Source: Hemerocallis citrina
Lineage: Eukaryota; Streptophyta; Magnoliopsida; Asparagales; Asphodelaceae
DNA length: 64,000 bases
Direction of reading: 5' to 3'
Assembly: GCA_017893485.1 (NCBI GenBank)
Contig: CM030365.1
Coordinates: 28,790,289 to 28,854,288, forward strand
This document shows positions 45,846 to 59,317 of this stretch, in pieces. Position 1 is the stretch's first letter. The number at the start of each line of letters is the position of its first letter. A program made the position numbers and the translations under genes. Below the pieces are notes generated by a model. That model searched no databases. It saw only the letters and a list, made by a program, of their open reading frames with translations, and was not told the origin of the DNA.

Positions 45846-48800
45846 TATAACCCCTATTTTTTATTTTGTGTATTTTTGAGTATGTTTTTCGTTTTGGTGT
45901 ATTTTCTCTCTTGTATTCTTTCTGAACCTTATATTGGAGTTGTTTTCAATATATATATTCGTTTTATTTCATTCTGAGCTCCTTGTGTTTGATTGATTAT
46001 CTCTTTTGTTTGGTTCTTCATTTATTTTTTTTGTTCTTTCTTCATATTGGGTCTCGTTCTATTTATTTTGTTTTTGGGAGCTTGAGATGGTGGTGATTGG
46101 GCGTCCTATTTTCCAATCTTTTTGTTTGAACCCTATTTGACTACCAAAGCCAAATTAAAAATCCCACAACCCTATTTGTTTTCCTATTTGATTGACCCAA
46201 GTCCATAACCCATTTGGTAAACCTACTATTACTCCTAATACCCATTAACCCATTAATCCACATCCTAAACCCTATATATAAACCCTCTCATCTAAACCCT
46301 AACCCTAAATACTCATCCCCTCCAATACCCGGTCTCCCTCTCTCTCTTTCCCGTGCTTGCGCCGCTTACCAGCCTGACCCGACCCCCAGGCCGACAGCCT
46401 CCTTCCGGCATGCACCATCCCGACCACCTCTCCCCTTCTCCCTCTCAGCCTATACCCAAACCCAAGCTCCCATCTCCTCTCCCTATTGGCCGACATCTCC
46501 TTACACCTCTTACACCGCCATACAAACCCTAGTTCTCTTCGTGGTGTGCTCGCTCTCGCGATCTCTCTCGCTATCTTGTTGCTTCGCGCGTACAAGAGGG
46601 TTGTGCGTGTGTGATTCGTGATTTGCGTTGGATCGTGGATTTTCGTTCGTGGGTTTTGCTTGTTATTAGGAATCCACTCCCGTTACTCTTGGGTTTCATG
46701 GTTCTTCATCTTCGTTTAAGGCAAGTAACTTGTACTCCAATTCATTTGTTTGATACAAGTCAAAAATACCACCTATAGTGTAGTTGGGTTTAGAGACGAC
46801 TCTTGTTTGTGATATGCTTGATGGGTTTTATCTCTATTGTAAAAATTTGACCATAGATGATTCACGACACAATATGGATATGAATTAACTTAGGATTTAT
46901 CCGTTCTTGATTTGGATCATGTATGTGAGACTTGTGTAAGAATTCGTATTTTGGTTCAGACCCATGAGATATATTTGGTGTGGACATGCTAGATATCCTA
47001 AATTATGATGTTTGAACACTTGGTAGACTCGATTTGATGTTTGGATGTGTTTGGATCAATTTTCTTGAATCTATGTTGATTTTGTTTTTAAGGGAAAAAT
47101 CTGTATTTGGTCGTTGATCTATTTTGTTTGCTGTTTTGGACTGTCTTGAAGTCAGTATCTTAATTTCGGTATAAAACATGAGTTTTAGAGAATTTTGTCT
47201 ATTTTCAAACCCCTCTGACCTTGCTTGATTTCGTTTTCGTATAAGTGAGTTATGGCTGTTTTACTACAGAAGTGTCGACCTTTTCCAGATTCTGTTTCTC
47301 GGTAATTTTGATGAAAAATCATTTTAAAGAACTATGCTACATATATTATTTTGATCCAAAACTTTGGTCAATGTTTCTTTATCTAGTTAGGGTTACCCAA
47401 AATTTTGGTAAATTTTATTGATGAGTTTTATGTGTTGTTTCATGCTTGTTTATGAATTCTATACTTGCTGTATTTTACTCGCTGCTCTGTAAAGAATCTT
47501 ACTTTCACTATGATTCCTTTTACTGTATGAAAAATTTTTGTGAAATATGAAAGTTAGTATATTTTATCTATTTTCATATCCCTTTGGGGGAATTGGATTT
47601 CGTTTCACTAGTTGCGAGATATCATAGTTTTCGTACAACAGTGTGGGGATTTCTAGATTTGCCAAACTATGTTTTCTTGATACTTTCTTATTTTTGATGA
47701 CTGATCTACTTTTACTGGAAAATTCTGAAACTTTATATTTAGATACTGGACATATAGGGAAATACCCTAGATTTTTTGTGGAATTATTTAATGTGTTTTC
47801 ATGCTGTTTTCCTGTTCTTGAATTCGTTTTCCCGATTTCTGGATGAACCTATTTTCTGTATTCAAACTAGTTTTGAGTTATGTTTTTGTGAATTCATATA
47901 TGACTTATTTATATTCACTGGATTCGTGTGGAAGTCTATTTTCCAGATCCTTCGACGGATCCAGATTTGCTTGTTTGTAATACTCGGAATCACTGTTTTA
48001 CTACAGTATGGTCTTATTGTCCTGAACTTGAGATTTGTCTATTTTATTCTTTCATGTATTATCTTACACTCGTACATGTTCATCTTGCAACTCGAACTTA
48101 CCACTTGATCATGCTATGTTATTCTTGATATATTTTTCACATATACATACTTGTTTGACATTAATAATAAAATAACCAAGTCGGAGTTTAAGGGACAGAT
48201 CTAATAGTGGTTAATTCAGAAACGTGTACTCGGAAGGGGATCCACTGATCCTACGTGATTACGTGAGACATGATACTTGACACGTGATTACTTAATACTT
48301 GCACGCAAGACATGATACTTGCCACTTGCACAACTTGACACGTGATTACTTGATACATGATACTTGGAGCCTGGAGCTCGATTACTTGACTTGTCCCCGA
48401 GTATACTACCATCTATGGTCTACTATGAAATCTAAAGCGAAACTGTTTGATGTAGCAACCATGCCGTATGGGATGCATGAAGTGCTATGTAGATAGTAAT
48501 TCACTACAAGACATGATACATGCTTGCTTGACAACTTGATACTTGAACTTGATACTTGACTACATGATACATAAGACTTGATACATGATTACATGATACT
48601 TTACACTTGATGCATGTTTACATGATACTTGATTTACTTGACACTTGATTCATGCCATGTACACTTGATCACCTTACCATACTAGTTGTTTATGTTGATA
48701 TCATGCTTATACCATGTTGCTAATTAATTTCGCCATGTGCTTGTATCTTACATTATAAGTAGCCCGTAACTTGCAGTTGATGGGTACTTATTTTTCTCTT

Positions 48801-49208
48801 TTCCTCTTTCCTGTATTCTTTGAATTGCAGATTTTGGAGAACAGGTTCCAGATGGTATCAGAGACATGAAATATTAATACTGGATTTTATTATTATTATT
48901 TCTTATAGCTTGCTTGAATAATATTGTATTTTGAGACTTGGATTTATTCTTGTATTTGGGCGATGTGACCCATGATATTTGTTTTATTCAGATCATGACT
49001 ATTTGAGATTTATATATTTGGTTTCAAGTATTCGTGTTGGTATTTTGGCTCATTATGTGCATGTGGTTGATTCGTTTGCTTCCGACTCTGATGATTCTTG
49101 AGAATGTTGTAAAAATTTCTTGAACAGCTTATGGATGGTGAAAATCATTCGCTGGGCTTTTGTTGTGTATCCGTATTCCGTATTCTTTTTGGGAAGCGGG
49201 GCGTGACA
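45846..49208 (+). mobile_element. Solo LTR of the LARD-like family in plus orientation
   Basis: Begins TATAACCCCTATTTTTT (TG changed to TA) and ends GGGAAGCGGGGCGTGACA. It is 3363 bp long and flanked by perfect TSDs TTAAC (45841-45845, 49209-49213). LTR-B shows the empty site at 57890-57900 (CAGGAATTAACAGTG). Same family as 9076-12455 and the LARD-like LTRs. It contains GATACATGATACTTGACACG-type short repeats at 48250-48660. Confidence 0.95.
46271..46310 (+). promoter_or_regulatory. LTR TATA box and telo-box
   Basis: CTATATATAAAC at 46271-46282, then TAAACCCTAACCCTAAATA at about 46292-46310, a telomere-like motif close to where transcription would start. The same arrangement appears inverted at 11992-12037. 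Confidence 0.55.
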
Positions 49209-49779
49209 TTAACAGTGTGAGATACACAACCCATGCTCCTAATTCGTGAGAAGGCACCGTACATTTCCCTTTGATAGGAAGGTACAACCGAATAACACCA
49301 CCTAGAGTCGGCCTATAGGAGGAGTTGGGTTATAAGGTATCACCCCTAATATCAATATATCTCTTTGGCGAGAAAATGATAATAATATAGGTTAAGTAGT
49401 AATAGTCATAAGTTACTACCCTAACGATGTCACTAACCCTGAACAATCCTATGGATGACAACAGAACTTACAGAATATGCTAAGTCTTAAGTTAGACTTC
49501 GCAAGATAACTCTACTAGGTGCTCAACCTAGACTTACCAGAATCCCTAAGAATCTGGTTCATGGCCTATCGATCCAAGATCCCGGCAATACGAATGTATT
49601 CGCATGCTACTACCCTGAACTTGGATTCTTTCTACGCTCCGGTCCGCGATCAACCAACCCGGTTAAGATCCGACGGTACACAAGGAGTGACTTGTCCACA
49701 GTCCCTTAGGAGTAATGTAAACACACATCTTGATGGTCGATAGCCCTAGGGAAATAAAATCGCCCTAAAAAGCTTCGTA

Positions 49780-50460
49780 TGAGCACAACAAAACTGCGTA
49801 CTAGCTAATAAGCTACACACAAGTAAACAGAACACATACGAGCCAAACAAGCTATGTATGAAACCAACAACTACATAAGAGCCAGGCAGGCTAAGTAGGA
49901 GACCACAATATACATACGAGCCAAATAATCTACGTATGAGACAAACAGCTACATACGGACCAGGCGAGCCACGTATGAGACAACAACATACACAAGGCCA
50001 AATAAGCTGCGTATGAGACCAACAGCTACATACGGGCCAGGCGAGCCACGTATGAGACAACAACATACATACGAGCCAAATAAGCTACGTATGAGACCAA
50101 CAGCTACATACAAGCTAGGCGAGCCACTTATGAGACAACAACATACATACAAGACAAACAACCTACGTATGCGACCAATAGCTACATATGGGCCAGGCGA
50201 GCCACGTATGAGACAACAACATACATACGACCCAAATATGTTACGTATGAAACCAACAGATACATACAGGCCAGGCAAGCCATGTGTAAGACAACAACAT
50301 ACATACGAGCCAAATAAGATGCGTATGAGACCAATAGCTACATACGACCACGCGAGCCACGTATGAGACAACAACATACATACGAGCCAAATAAGCTGCG
50401 TATGAGATCAATAACTACATACAGGCCTGGCGGACCACGTATGAGCAAAACTACATACAA
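49780..50460. repeat. 78-bp minisatellite (39-bp dimer) in LTR-A
   Basis: Roughly eight units. Each is two related 39-bp halves: one with GAGCCAAATAAGCTGCGTATG, the other with GGGCCAGGCGAGCCACGTATG. Both share CGTATGAGAC and end in CATAC. 78 is a multiple of three, so frames stay open on both strands, but the products are not genes. Confidence 0.93.
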
Positions 50461-50634
50461 AAACTACCATACAGATAATCAACCTAGAAGCAGCCAAACG
50501 TGCTTACAATCAAAACTTGATCTTATAAAATTAGAAGCAACTGAAGAATCTACTAACAATCTAAAATAGGCATACTACCAATGAGAAGCCCAAAAGCGAC
50601 ATAAAAACCTTATGACAGCCTAGAAGCAACCAGT

Positions 50635-53470
50635 GATGTGTTTATCGGAATTCGACAGAAATATACTTTTTAGGAAATTAAGAAAATCTACGAAAACTCT
50701 CTAGTTGAACACTTTTTCAGATTCCGTAAGGAATCCGAAACCGGGTCCATCGAACACTGATGTGAATATTTGCAAGTGTACAAAATCGCAACAAGTAGTA
50801 TAGTTAAGTGAATAGAGTGTCGAACCCACAGGGACTAATTATTTTATTGAGTACCGATATCACTAAATGAATCACTATTTGGAAGATCGAAATTAATAAA
50901 TGACAAAACAAATAAAATTAAATTAATCTAAATGTCTAACTAACTAAATTAATGAAGAGGGAGCGGAGTCTGAAAATTGTAATTGTTAATGGCAAAATTA
51001 ATTCTAGGGCTTTTGACTTTACCTAGTTCATCCCACACAATTTATAATTCCATAATAATAAAAATATTATTTTTCCAAGTTGTAGACCAAAATTTCCTAA
51101 TTATTCAATGCTTTCTCTCGAACAACACCAAAAATATCTCCAACTAACAGTTTGTCACATCTCTATGCAAATTTAATTAATCGAAGACTCATTAAGTTCT
51201 GTGGATTTCTTAACGGTCACATCAATCGCGGTAAATTATCTCTAATTTCGTTCAATCAATGGTGATCAATTTTTATTGTTCTAAATCACAAATTACCTCT
51301 CGGTCTCTTGATGATCCAATAAATCATACAATCGTCTATCCACCAATTGTACACATTAAGAACAAAAATCAAACACACAACCCAAGGAAAAATAGAAAAA
51401 TAATATGGAATTAACAATTTTGTTATCAAAACTAGACTACATTGAAATCCTAGAAAAATAAATTTAGTTCATAATAAAATTGCAATTAACAAATTTGTTC
51501 ATGAATTGCATATTTAAATTTTAGAAGAAAAAAGAAGATACAAAAGTACTATTTTGTAAATAAATAATTTGCAAACCGAATCCAGTAAAATAGTTGTTCT
51601 TTGTCTTGTTCTGAACCGCCACAGAAAAGCGCGTTGCCACGTCAGCTCTGACTACGCCATGTCAGCAACATGGTGGGTCCCGCCGTCTTCTTTCCCACGC
51701 GCTGACCCATCTGCCACGTCACTTCGATCCTGGCGCCTGCTGTCTCTTCTTCTGTCTTGCTCTCTCTCTCCTTAGTCTCTATGTGTGCGTGTGTATCTAA
51801 GTCAGAGCCCAAGTCAACATCACTTCTCCTCTCTCTTTTCCTGTTGTGTTATTTTTTTCTTTTCCGCTTCTCTGTTGTTTTTCTTTCTTGCCTCCAGTCC
51901 ACGCCCACCTACCTGTAGATATATATAGGAGTAGAAAAAAAATCAGATTAGGGTTAGTTTAAATCAAAAAGTTAGGTTTAATTAATAATTAGTTAATTAA
52001 TTACAAATTTTAGATTAAGATTTATCTATTAATATAATTAACTAATTACTTTTTATTTTTATTTTTTTAACTCTTTTCTTTAAAATTATATAAATTGATA
52101 AAAATATTTTCTATTGAATTTTTCAAGGACTAAATTGTAAAAATTAAAATTCAACAAATAAAAAATAATAAATCAATAGTTTTGCTTTGTTTGTTGATTT
52201 TTACCAAAAATATTTACATTTTGCATCAAAAATCTTATTCCTTCAAAAATAATCAATTACTTGAAATCTTATGGAAATAAGACAAATTATAAATAAGATA
52301 GACGAAAACAAGAGATTTTATTGGGTAAATGAGTACAAATATTTGTATAAAATTCAGACACATCAAACACACGCAAACAGTTTTACCAAACTGTGGATTT
52401 TCAACAAAAAGCTGAAACTTCTACAACTTGTAACTTTTGCTCTACTTATCGGAATTCAACGAAACTGGACAATTTGAAAAGGTGGGAACATCTACTAAAA
52501 CTCCCTAGTTGACCATTTTCTCAGATTCTGTAAGGAATTCCAAATTCCTACCCGTCGAACACACGCAAACGGTAAGAAAATAGCAGATTTAACAATGGAA
52601 AGCTAAAACTTTGAAAGCCTATAACTTTTGTTTTACTTATCGAAATTTAATCCAAGAGGGCAATTCGAAAAGGTGAGATCGTCTACTACAACTCTCTAGT
52701 TGGTTGGCTCCTCAGATTCAGCGAGTAAGAGACTCAAAAACTATAAGGAATCAAGACAGATACAATTCCAACCCGCCAAATACACAACCACGCTAAAAAC
52801 TTTCAAAATCCATAACTTCTACTTCGCTTGTCGGAATTTAACCCGAGAGGTCAATTCGGAAAGGGGAGTCTCTGCTACAACTTTCTAGTTGGTCCGAACC
52901 TCAGATTCAACCATTAAGTTACGCAAAAACATCAAAGAGTCAAAACAGCAAGCACACTCAGCTCAAGCTGACTGCTGCATCTTCCAAATAGCATAACTCC
53001 TATTCCGCTTATCGGAATCTAGCCCGAGAGGTCAATTCGGAAAGGAAAGAGTCTCTACTACAACTTCCTAGTTGGTTGGAACCTCAGATTCAACAGGTAA
53101 GACACTCTAAAACATCAAGGAAGTCAAACAGCAAGCACACTTAGCTCAAACTGGTTGCTGCATCTTCCAAATATCATAACTCCTATTCCGCTCATCAGAA
53201 TTTAGCCCGAGAGGTCATTTCGGAAAGGGGAGAGACTCTATTACAACTACCTAGTTACTCCGAACCTCAGATTCAATAGGTAAGACACTCTAAAATATCA
53301 AGAAAGTCAAACAGCAAGCACACTCAGTTCAAGCTGGCTGCTGCATCTTCCAAATACCATAACTCCTATTTCGCTTATCAGAATTTAGTCCTAGCGGCCA
53401 ATTCGGAAAGGGGAAGATGTCTCCTACAACTCCCTAGTTGACACAAACTTCTAATTCTGCAAGGAAACCC
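50635..53470. repeat. ~183-bp tandem repeat in LTR-A, seven copies
   Basis: The motif TTATCGGAATTTAGCCCGAG recurs at 50642, 52446, 52637, 52828, 53009, 53192 and 53375, followed in each unit by GGTCAATTCGGAAAGG, CTACAACTTCCTAGTTGG and CCTCAGATTCAAC. The first two units are separated by the solo LTR at 50758-52365. Periods are 181-191 bp. Confidence 0.92.
50758..52365 (-). mobile_element. Athila-like solo LTR
   Basis: TGATGTGAATATTTGC..GACACATCA, 1608 bp, flanked by perfect TSDs AACAC (50753-50757, 52366-52370). It matches the LTRs of the 27327-33761 element. LTR-B has the empty site near 59436 (ATCGAACACACGCAAAC). Frames inside (51569-51775) are not genes. Confidence 0.95.
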
Positions 53471-53939
53471 AAGTTTTAGCCCCTCGAAGCCACTGCGACG
53501 CTAACCCCAAAACAGTGAGTGCTGTGTTTTGCCTAAGCTTGCTGTTTTGGAGGAAACGCTCGTTTCACCCATCAAAATGCCTACGAAAATAACCCAAAAA
53601 TTTCAGCATGGTAATAACACATAAGAGAACCTCCCACATAAATTTCGGGTCAAAATTCTACCATTATCCTAGTTAAACAAATTTAACCCTACAACCCTAA
53701 AAACCGACTCTTTATCGTTTCTTCTAGTGTTCTACTACTTGAAACTTCATATGCCCCTCTAATCTATTCCACACAACAAACAACAATAATAACAATAAAA
53801 ATAATAAGCAAAGTGTTGAGAACTCCCACCCAAAAATGGTTGGAAGAACTTGCTAGCCTTCTCCTCCTTAAACCTTGTTCTTGCTCCTCTTCAAGAACTC
53901 CACAAATGAAAGAAACCCATGAACCCTAATCCCTCTTTA

Positions 53940-54860
53940 GATTTTGATCTCTCTTTTCTTTTCTTTTCTTTTCTTCTCAATGTTTCTCTTTTCGAAAATA
54001 AAAACCAATAGAAAAAGTAGAAGAAGTGAAATGAGATGAGAGTGGGAAGAGATGGAGAAATGATGAGACAAAATGAAATGGGGGGTTTTTCCCCATTGGT
54101 TTGGCCGGCCTCTTTTGTAGAGGGAGAGAGAGAGAGAGAGATGTGTTGGAGAGAGAGCCACTTGTCTCTTTCTCTTTCTGGTGGCTCAAATTAATTGGGA
54201 ATTAATTTGTAAATTTTAATTTACAATAAAAACCCTATAAATTGCAATCAACACCCAAAATCATCTCTAACCCTTTAATTTGATCATGATGGATCACTAA
54301 ATGAAATATAATTTCCCAAATCACATACTATACGATTTGTATAAACACTCGAAATCGATATAATACAAATACGTGCATATATCTGATTATGCAGATATTT
54401 TCGTTCGTGAAAACGAACAAATCAGTATAGAAATAATTTAATTCCGATAAAATAATTTTTTGACTAGCTCGGAAGATTCCAGTATCAATTTGATACAAAA
54501 TGGTCATACAGCGACTAGTATATATACATATATAATGTTTATTAACAAAACTGGGTGATGTCCATCAAAAATATTTCAATTAGAGAAATAGATGTAAAAT
54601 AATAATAAAATAATAATTTTTAATATCTGCCCGGTATTTTCCAGACATTTTCTTAAAATGCGTTTTTCAAAATTTTGCACAAGTGTACAAAACTGGTACA
54701 ATACCTGTATATACTTACTAGTATATACGTCCAGTACATACTAGTATATACATCCAGGTAACTTTTTTTTAGAAAAACCAAGAAATTCTCTTTAAAATAT
54801 TTTAATTTCAAAAAATAATAATTATATAAATATAATATCCGTCCGGGATATTACAATACT
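53940..54860 (-). other. LTR-A 5' end region
   Basis: Contains TTTCTTTTCTTTTC, (GA)n at about 54122-54142, repeated TACTAGTATATAC(G/A)TCCAG motifs at 54715-54760 and the LTR start TGTAATATCCCGGACGG on the minus strand at 54855. Collinear with 61000-61884. Frames at 53937-54189 are low complexity. Confidence 0.6.
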
Positions 54861-54875
54861 CCCTCTTTAGAATAG
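54856..54875 (-). other. Polypurine tract, interior 1
   Basis: Minus-strand CTATTCTAAAGAGGGAGTAT directly before the LTR start. It resembles the RT-tail purine tract at about 55509-55528. Confidence 0.8.
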
Positions 54876-54999
54876 TTCTATTCTCAGAACTTCGTTAAGT
54901 CAGGAAAACAGGCAAACATTCATACACTAAATAAATCGGAGAAGGAAAACTTGTAAAACTTTCCGGTTCCCAAGTGATTCATCCACGAACTGGTTCTCC

Positions 55000-55545
55000 A
55001 AAGAACCCAACCCTGATCTTAAAGATGCCTGAAGAATCTGCTAAAGTCGAGATGTAATTCTCGAATCTTGGTCAGAACCACTGACATTGGCACACCATGT
55101 TGCTTCCTTACACCTTCAATGTGGACTTCCGCTAATTTCTCTTAGCAACTAAGTCATCTTTTCTGAAAAAATGTGCAGACTTTGCCAACCGGGTCCCAAA
55201 TAACCCAAATTGAGTCGTACATTTTTGAACTTCTGGGTAATCTTGTGGCGAAGGCCATACCGACATTCTGAGATTTTCCCTCATCATGTTATTGCTTCAC
55301 TGCTTCAAAACCCTAAATCTTCTGCCTAAGCCTTCTGGATTGCGCACTTAGACTCCGATGCGGCTCCCATCGTGTCAAAACTGAGCTTCAATCTTGAGTA
55401 ATCACTTCAATACTGCTTGCCTGATCTTATCTTCTAGCTTCTTACTTCCTTCATGGTGTTCGGCTAAGGTCAATCCTTCACTTATCTCGACCTTTTGCAG
55501 TTCGGTAGAGACTCTCTCCTTAGAATAGGACATGGCCTACGAATA
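55000..55545 (-). pseudogene. Collapsed gypsy pol remnant, interior 1
   Basis: Minus-strand fragments in broken frames: the RT-tail block around 55520 (SKEGV-type, purine tract), LEDKIRQAVLK near 55440, an integrase-core stretch (GMDFAT.LP.SSK.Y near 55290-55240) and LAEVHIEGVRKQHGVPMSVV at about 55140-55080. These match the gypsy integrase blocks MDF..GLP and KLAE.Y...V..HGVP.S.VSD, with the second catalytic Asp region lost. Most of protease, RT and RNase H is absent. Same collapse as interior 2. Confidence 0.65.
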
Positions 55546-56011
55546 TCACTCCTGACTTCCAGGATTCTCTCCTGTAATTTGCTCAAAGCCGATGCTCTTG
55601 TAGTTGCTCAGAATTACAGTCAATGCTAAGCATGCCCTTCTTCCGCTCCTGCAAGGTCCGACTCTTACAAATATATACTTAAGGTCTTCCATCTGATTGG
55701 AGTTCACAGCCCTTATAGTATAAACCTGTAATGAGGATTGCTACAGACGGTGTATTTAAACAAACCAAATCTAGAATTGCCTCTCGCACACATCTCAACT
55801 CTTGCAAAAATTTAATTCAGACAAAAGAAGTTGCATGGATTTCATATATATATATAAATCCAACTGGTTACAAAAAATAATACATCATACATTACTTCTT
55901 AGTCCAAAATAAATTTCAAAATACAACTCTTAAACTTAGATGCAGTTCCAAATGCACATATTGGTACTGGCTCTCCTGCCTTCTTCAGCTTCCTTGTAGT
56001 AAGTGCGAACT

Positions 56012-56698
56012 CTACCCTTGGTAAACAAGCTCCTTTCTCTTACTGTTCATCTTCAGGGCTGATCTGCCGTCATTTTTATGAAGCTGGGGACCATTTGGCT
56101 TAACATGACCAATTACCCCACAATTGTAACATGTACGGATCTCCAACTGGGGGGTTTTCCTCGGACATTGGCTCCTGAAATGACCATGCTCCCCACATCG
56201 AAAACAACTTCCTGGCTTGGAGCCTCCAAGTTTGCCCCTCGTTTTCTGAGTCTTCTGCTTCTGACCTTGGTTCTTGAATCCTGATGCTGGTGCAAATCTT
56301 TTCCCTTGTAGTCGTGGACAGATTGGTTTCTTGTACCCAACTCTCTCACAAAGATTGCATAGTACAACCTTGGTGGTCTCCAGGATTTGCTTCCATTCAT
56401 GTTGTAGTCATATCAATCTGGGATCAAGGTGTTCCTGCTCCTTTTCTAGGCCTGCTAATATAGCTCTGAAATCATCACCCAGTTGCTTAGCTTGACGACC
56501 TTTCCTCAACCTGCGCTTCCTCAACTTCTTTATTTCCTGACCTATGCTGGTTGCTGCCGCCTTGCGCTAATCCACACTTAGCCCCTGCGGTGGTGAAATC
56601 TCCTTCGGCTCCACGGTCAAGATCATCAGATCATCCCTTGAAATCGGCTCACTCTCTTCCATCAACACCTCCCCAGTTACGATATCCTCGAACACCAT
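56012..56698 (-). pseudogene. Gypsy gag, interior 1, two in-frame stops
   Basis: 687 bp with the same length and frame as 63067-63753. ATG at 56698-56696. Stops are TAG at 56569-56567 (codon 44) and TGA at 56410-56408 (codon 97). It is a lysine/arginine-rich protein with three CCHC knuckles. The first has His changed to Tyr (ERVGYKK), the second is intact (CFRCGEHGHFRSQC), and the third lost its last Cys to Gly (CYNCGVIGHVKPNG). There is no Retrotrans_gag capsid core; the N-terminal ~110 residues are acidic then basic helical. It is probably the nucleocapsid end of a longer gag. RNA binding is inferred from the knuckles. Confidence 0.85.
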
Positions 56699-56864
56699 CC
56701 TTAAAACACACATACTGGAATTAGTCCAGATATAGAAAATTTATAAAACATAAGTTGAAAGAAGCAACAATATGAATTATAACTATCTACAATTAGCTAA
56801 AACCCGACTCCTAAAAGACATCCAAGTATAATTTTCCTATTGTGTTGGACTGTAAATTGAAGTC

Positions 56865-56877
56865 GGCTCTGATACCA
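56865..56877 (-). other. Primer-binding site, interior 1
   Basis: Minus-strand TGGTATCAGAGCC three bases from the LTR-B end at 56881. It matches the initiator-Met tRNA 3' end. The second interior has TGGTATCAGAGTC at 63931-63919. Confidence 0.88.
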
Positions 56878-58449
56878 CTCTGTAACGCCCCGATTTTCGG
56901 TAACTGGAAAACCATGACATAAGTCAGAATATTTTCTTCAATTAGCCACAATACACAGAAAAACAGGAAAATTTAAAACTTTTTATTCAACACAAATGTA
57001 TTACAAGTCAGAATGTTACAATTACAATAAATTATAACAGTGTTACAATAATACTTTTACAATCCCAAGTGTTACAACTTTCAACAAATTGTATCAGAGT
57101 ACAATGAATAAAGAACAACACTTGATATTTCACTTGGATACTTTCCAACAAATAAATAATTTACAACAATTATTACAAATAGTAATCAACATAAATTACA
57201 ACAATATTGCAGTGGAAACTTAAAATGAAATCGACTCCTTGCTTCTCTTGCCTTGAGTCCTCCTGAATCATGTACCTATACTTCTGCAATCTAGTACCTG
57301 TACTTCTGCAATCCAATACCTATTGAAGTGGGGACGTCAGTACATATACTGACGCTTTAAAGCTGATAACTAGCAGCGAATCTCAACTATAGCAACCAGA
57401 TTAATGAAAAGAGGAACGTGTATATATATATTTGATGTGTCAGTGTATGTTATGACTTAGACTCTAATGCAAGACTTATTAATGCAAGCAAGTCTCCGAA
57501 ACAGTATGCATCCCATACTACATACGCCCCATTTCAAGTCGTTTCTTCATATATAGGGATTTGAACCCACGTTATGAAATCAACTTTGCACACAACCTGT
57601 TCCTGACAATACAACGTGACTAGCGAGGTTGCAGGTACGGTTTAGTTCCGTTACTGCAGTCACATAATGGTGTCCCCGTTTGCCACTATTTCCCGGTCGC
57701 ACCTGACCCCACTCAAAAACCAGACAAACCTTCGGAGTTAACTACAACACAGGTTAGCTCAAAGCATCCCCTGTGGCCCCCTAGCTCATAGACCGTAGTC
57801 TATGGCCTGTTCGCTTCCACAGCATAAAACATGACGGAGTTCCGGGGATCCATCCCTTAGCCCCGCCCGCCCTTATCATGGCACTTCAGGAATTAACAGT
57901 GTGAGATACACAACCCGTGCTCCCAAATCGTGAGAAGGCTCCGTACGTTTCCGTTTGACAAGAAGGTACAACCCAATAACACCACCTAGTGTCGGCCTAT
58001 AGGACGAGTTGGGTTATAAGGTATCACCCCTAATATCAATTCATCTCTTTGGCGAGAAAATGATAATAATATAGGTTAAGTAGTAATAGCCATAAGTTAC
58101 TAGCCTAACGATGTCACTGACCCTAAACAATCCTAGGGATGACAACAGAACTTACACAACATGCTAAGTCTTAAGTTAGACTTCGCAAAATAACTCTACT
58201 AGGTGCTCAGCCTAAACTTACCAGAATTCCTAAGGATCTGATTCATGGCCTATCGATCCAAGACCCCGGCAATACAAACGTATTCGCATGCTACTACCTT
58301 GAACTTGGATTCTGTCTATGCTCCGGTCCGCGATCAACCAACCCGGTTATGTTCCGACGGTACATAAGGAGTGACTAGTCCATAGTCCTTTAGGAGTAAG
58401 GTAAACACACATCTTGATGGTCGATAGCCCTAGGACAATAAAATCGCCC

Positions 58450-59135
58450 TAACAAGCTACGTATGAGCCCAACAAAACTAAGTACTAGCTAATAAGTTAC
58501 ATACGAGTAAACAGAACACATATGAGCCACAAGCAATGTATGAAACCAACAGCTACATACGAGCCAGACGGGCTAACTAGGAGACCACAACAAACATACG
58601 AGCCAAATAAGGTATGTATGAGACCAACAGCTACATACAGGTCAGGCGAATCACGTATGAGACAACAACATACATACGAGCCAAATAAGCTGCGTATGAG
58701 ACCAACAGCTACATACGGGCCAGACAAGCCACGTATGAGACAACAACATACATACAAGCCAAATAAGCTACGTATGAGACCAACAGCTACATACGGGCTA
58801 GGCAAGCCACGTATGAGACAACAAGATACATACAAGCCAAATAAGCTGCGTATGAGACTAATAGCTACATACGGGCCAGGCAAGCCACGTATGAGACAAC
58901 AATATACATACGAGCCAAAAAAGCTGCGTATGAGACCAACAGCTACATACGGGCCAGGTGAGCCACGTATGACACAACAATATACATACGAGCCAAATAA
59001 GCTGCGTATGAGACCAACTGCTATATATGGCCAGGCGAGCCACGTATGAGACAACAACATACATACGAGCCAAATAAAATGCGTATGAGACCAACAGCTA
59101 CATACGGGCCAGGCGAGTCACGTATGAGCAAAACT
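58450..59135. repeat. 78-bp minisatellite in LTR-B
   Basis: About eight units of the same 39+39 dimer as in LTR-A. It gives 175- and 187-codon open frames on opposite strands (58522-59049, 58497-59060) that are repeat artefacts. Confidence 0.93.
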
Positions 59136-59317
59136 ATATACAAAAACAACCATACAGGTAATCAACCTAGAAGCAACCAAACGTGCTTACTAGCAAAACT
59201 TGATCTTCTATAATTAGAAGCAATAGAAGAATCTACTAACAATCTAAAATAGGCATACTATCAATGAGAAGCCCAAAAGCGACATAAAAACCTTTCGGCA
59301 GCCTAGAAGCAACCAGT

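Larger units (their letters stand above)
45548..54855 (-). repeat. LTR-A, truncated and twice interrupted
   Basis: Collinear with LTR-B from 57600 onward once the solo LTRs 45846-49208 and 50758-52365 are removed (about 4.3 kb net). The ~720 bp matching 56881-57599 are absent. At 45547/45548 the sequence changes to an unrelated LTR fragment. Confidence 0.9.

Noticed and set aside
58497..59060. 187- and 175-codon repeat proteins on opposite strands
   Set aside because: They are products of a 78-bp tandem repeat whose period is a multiple of three. No start context or conserved domain.
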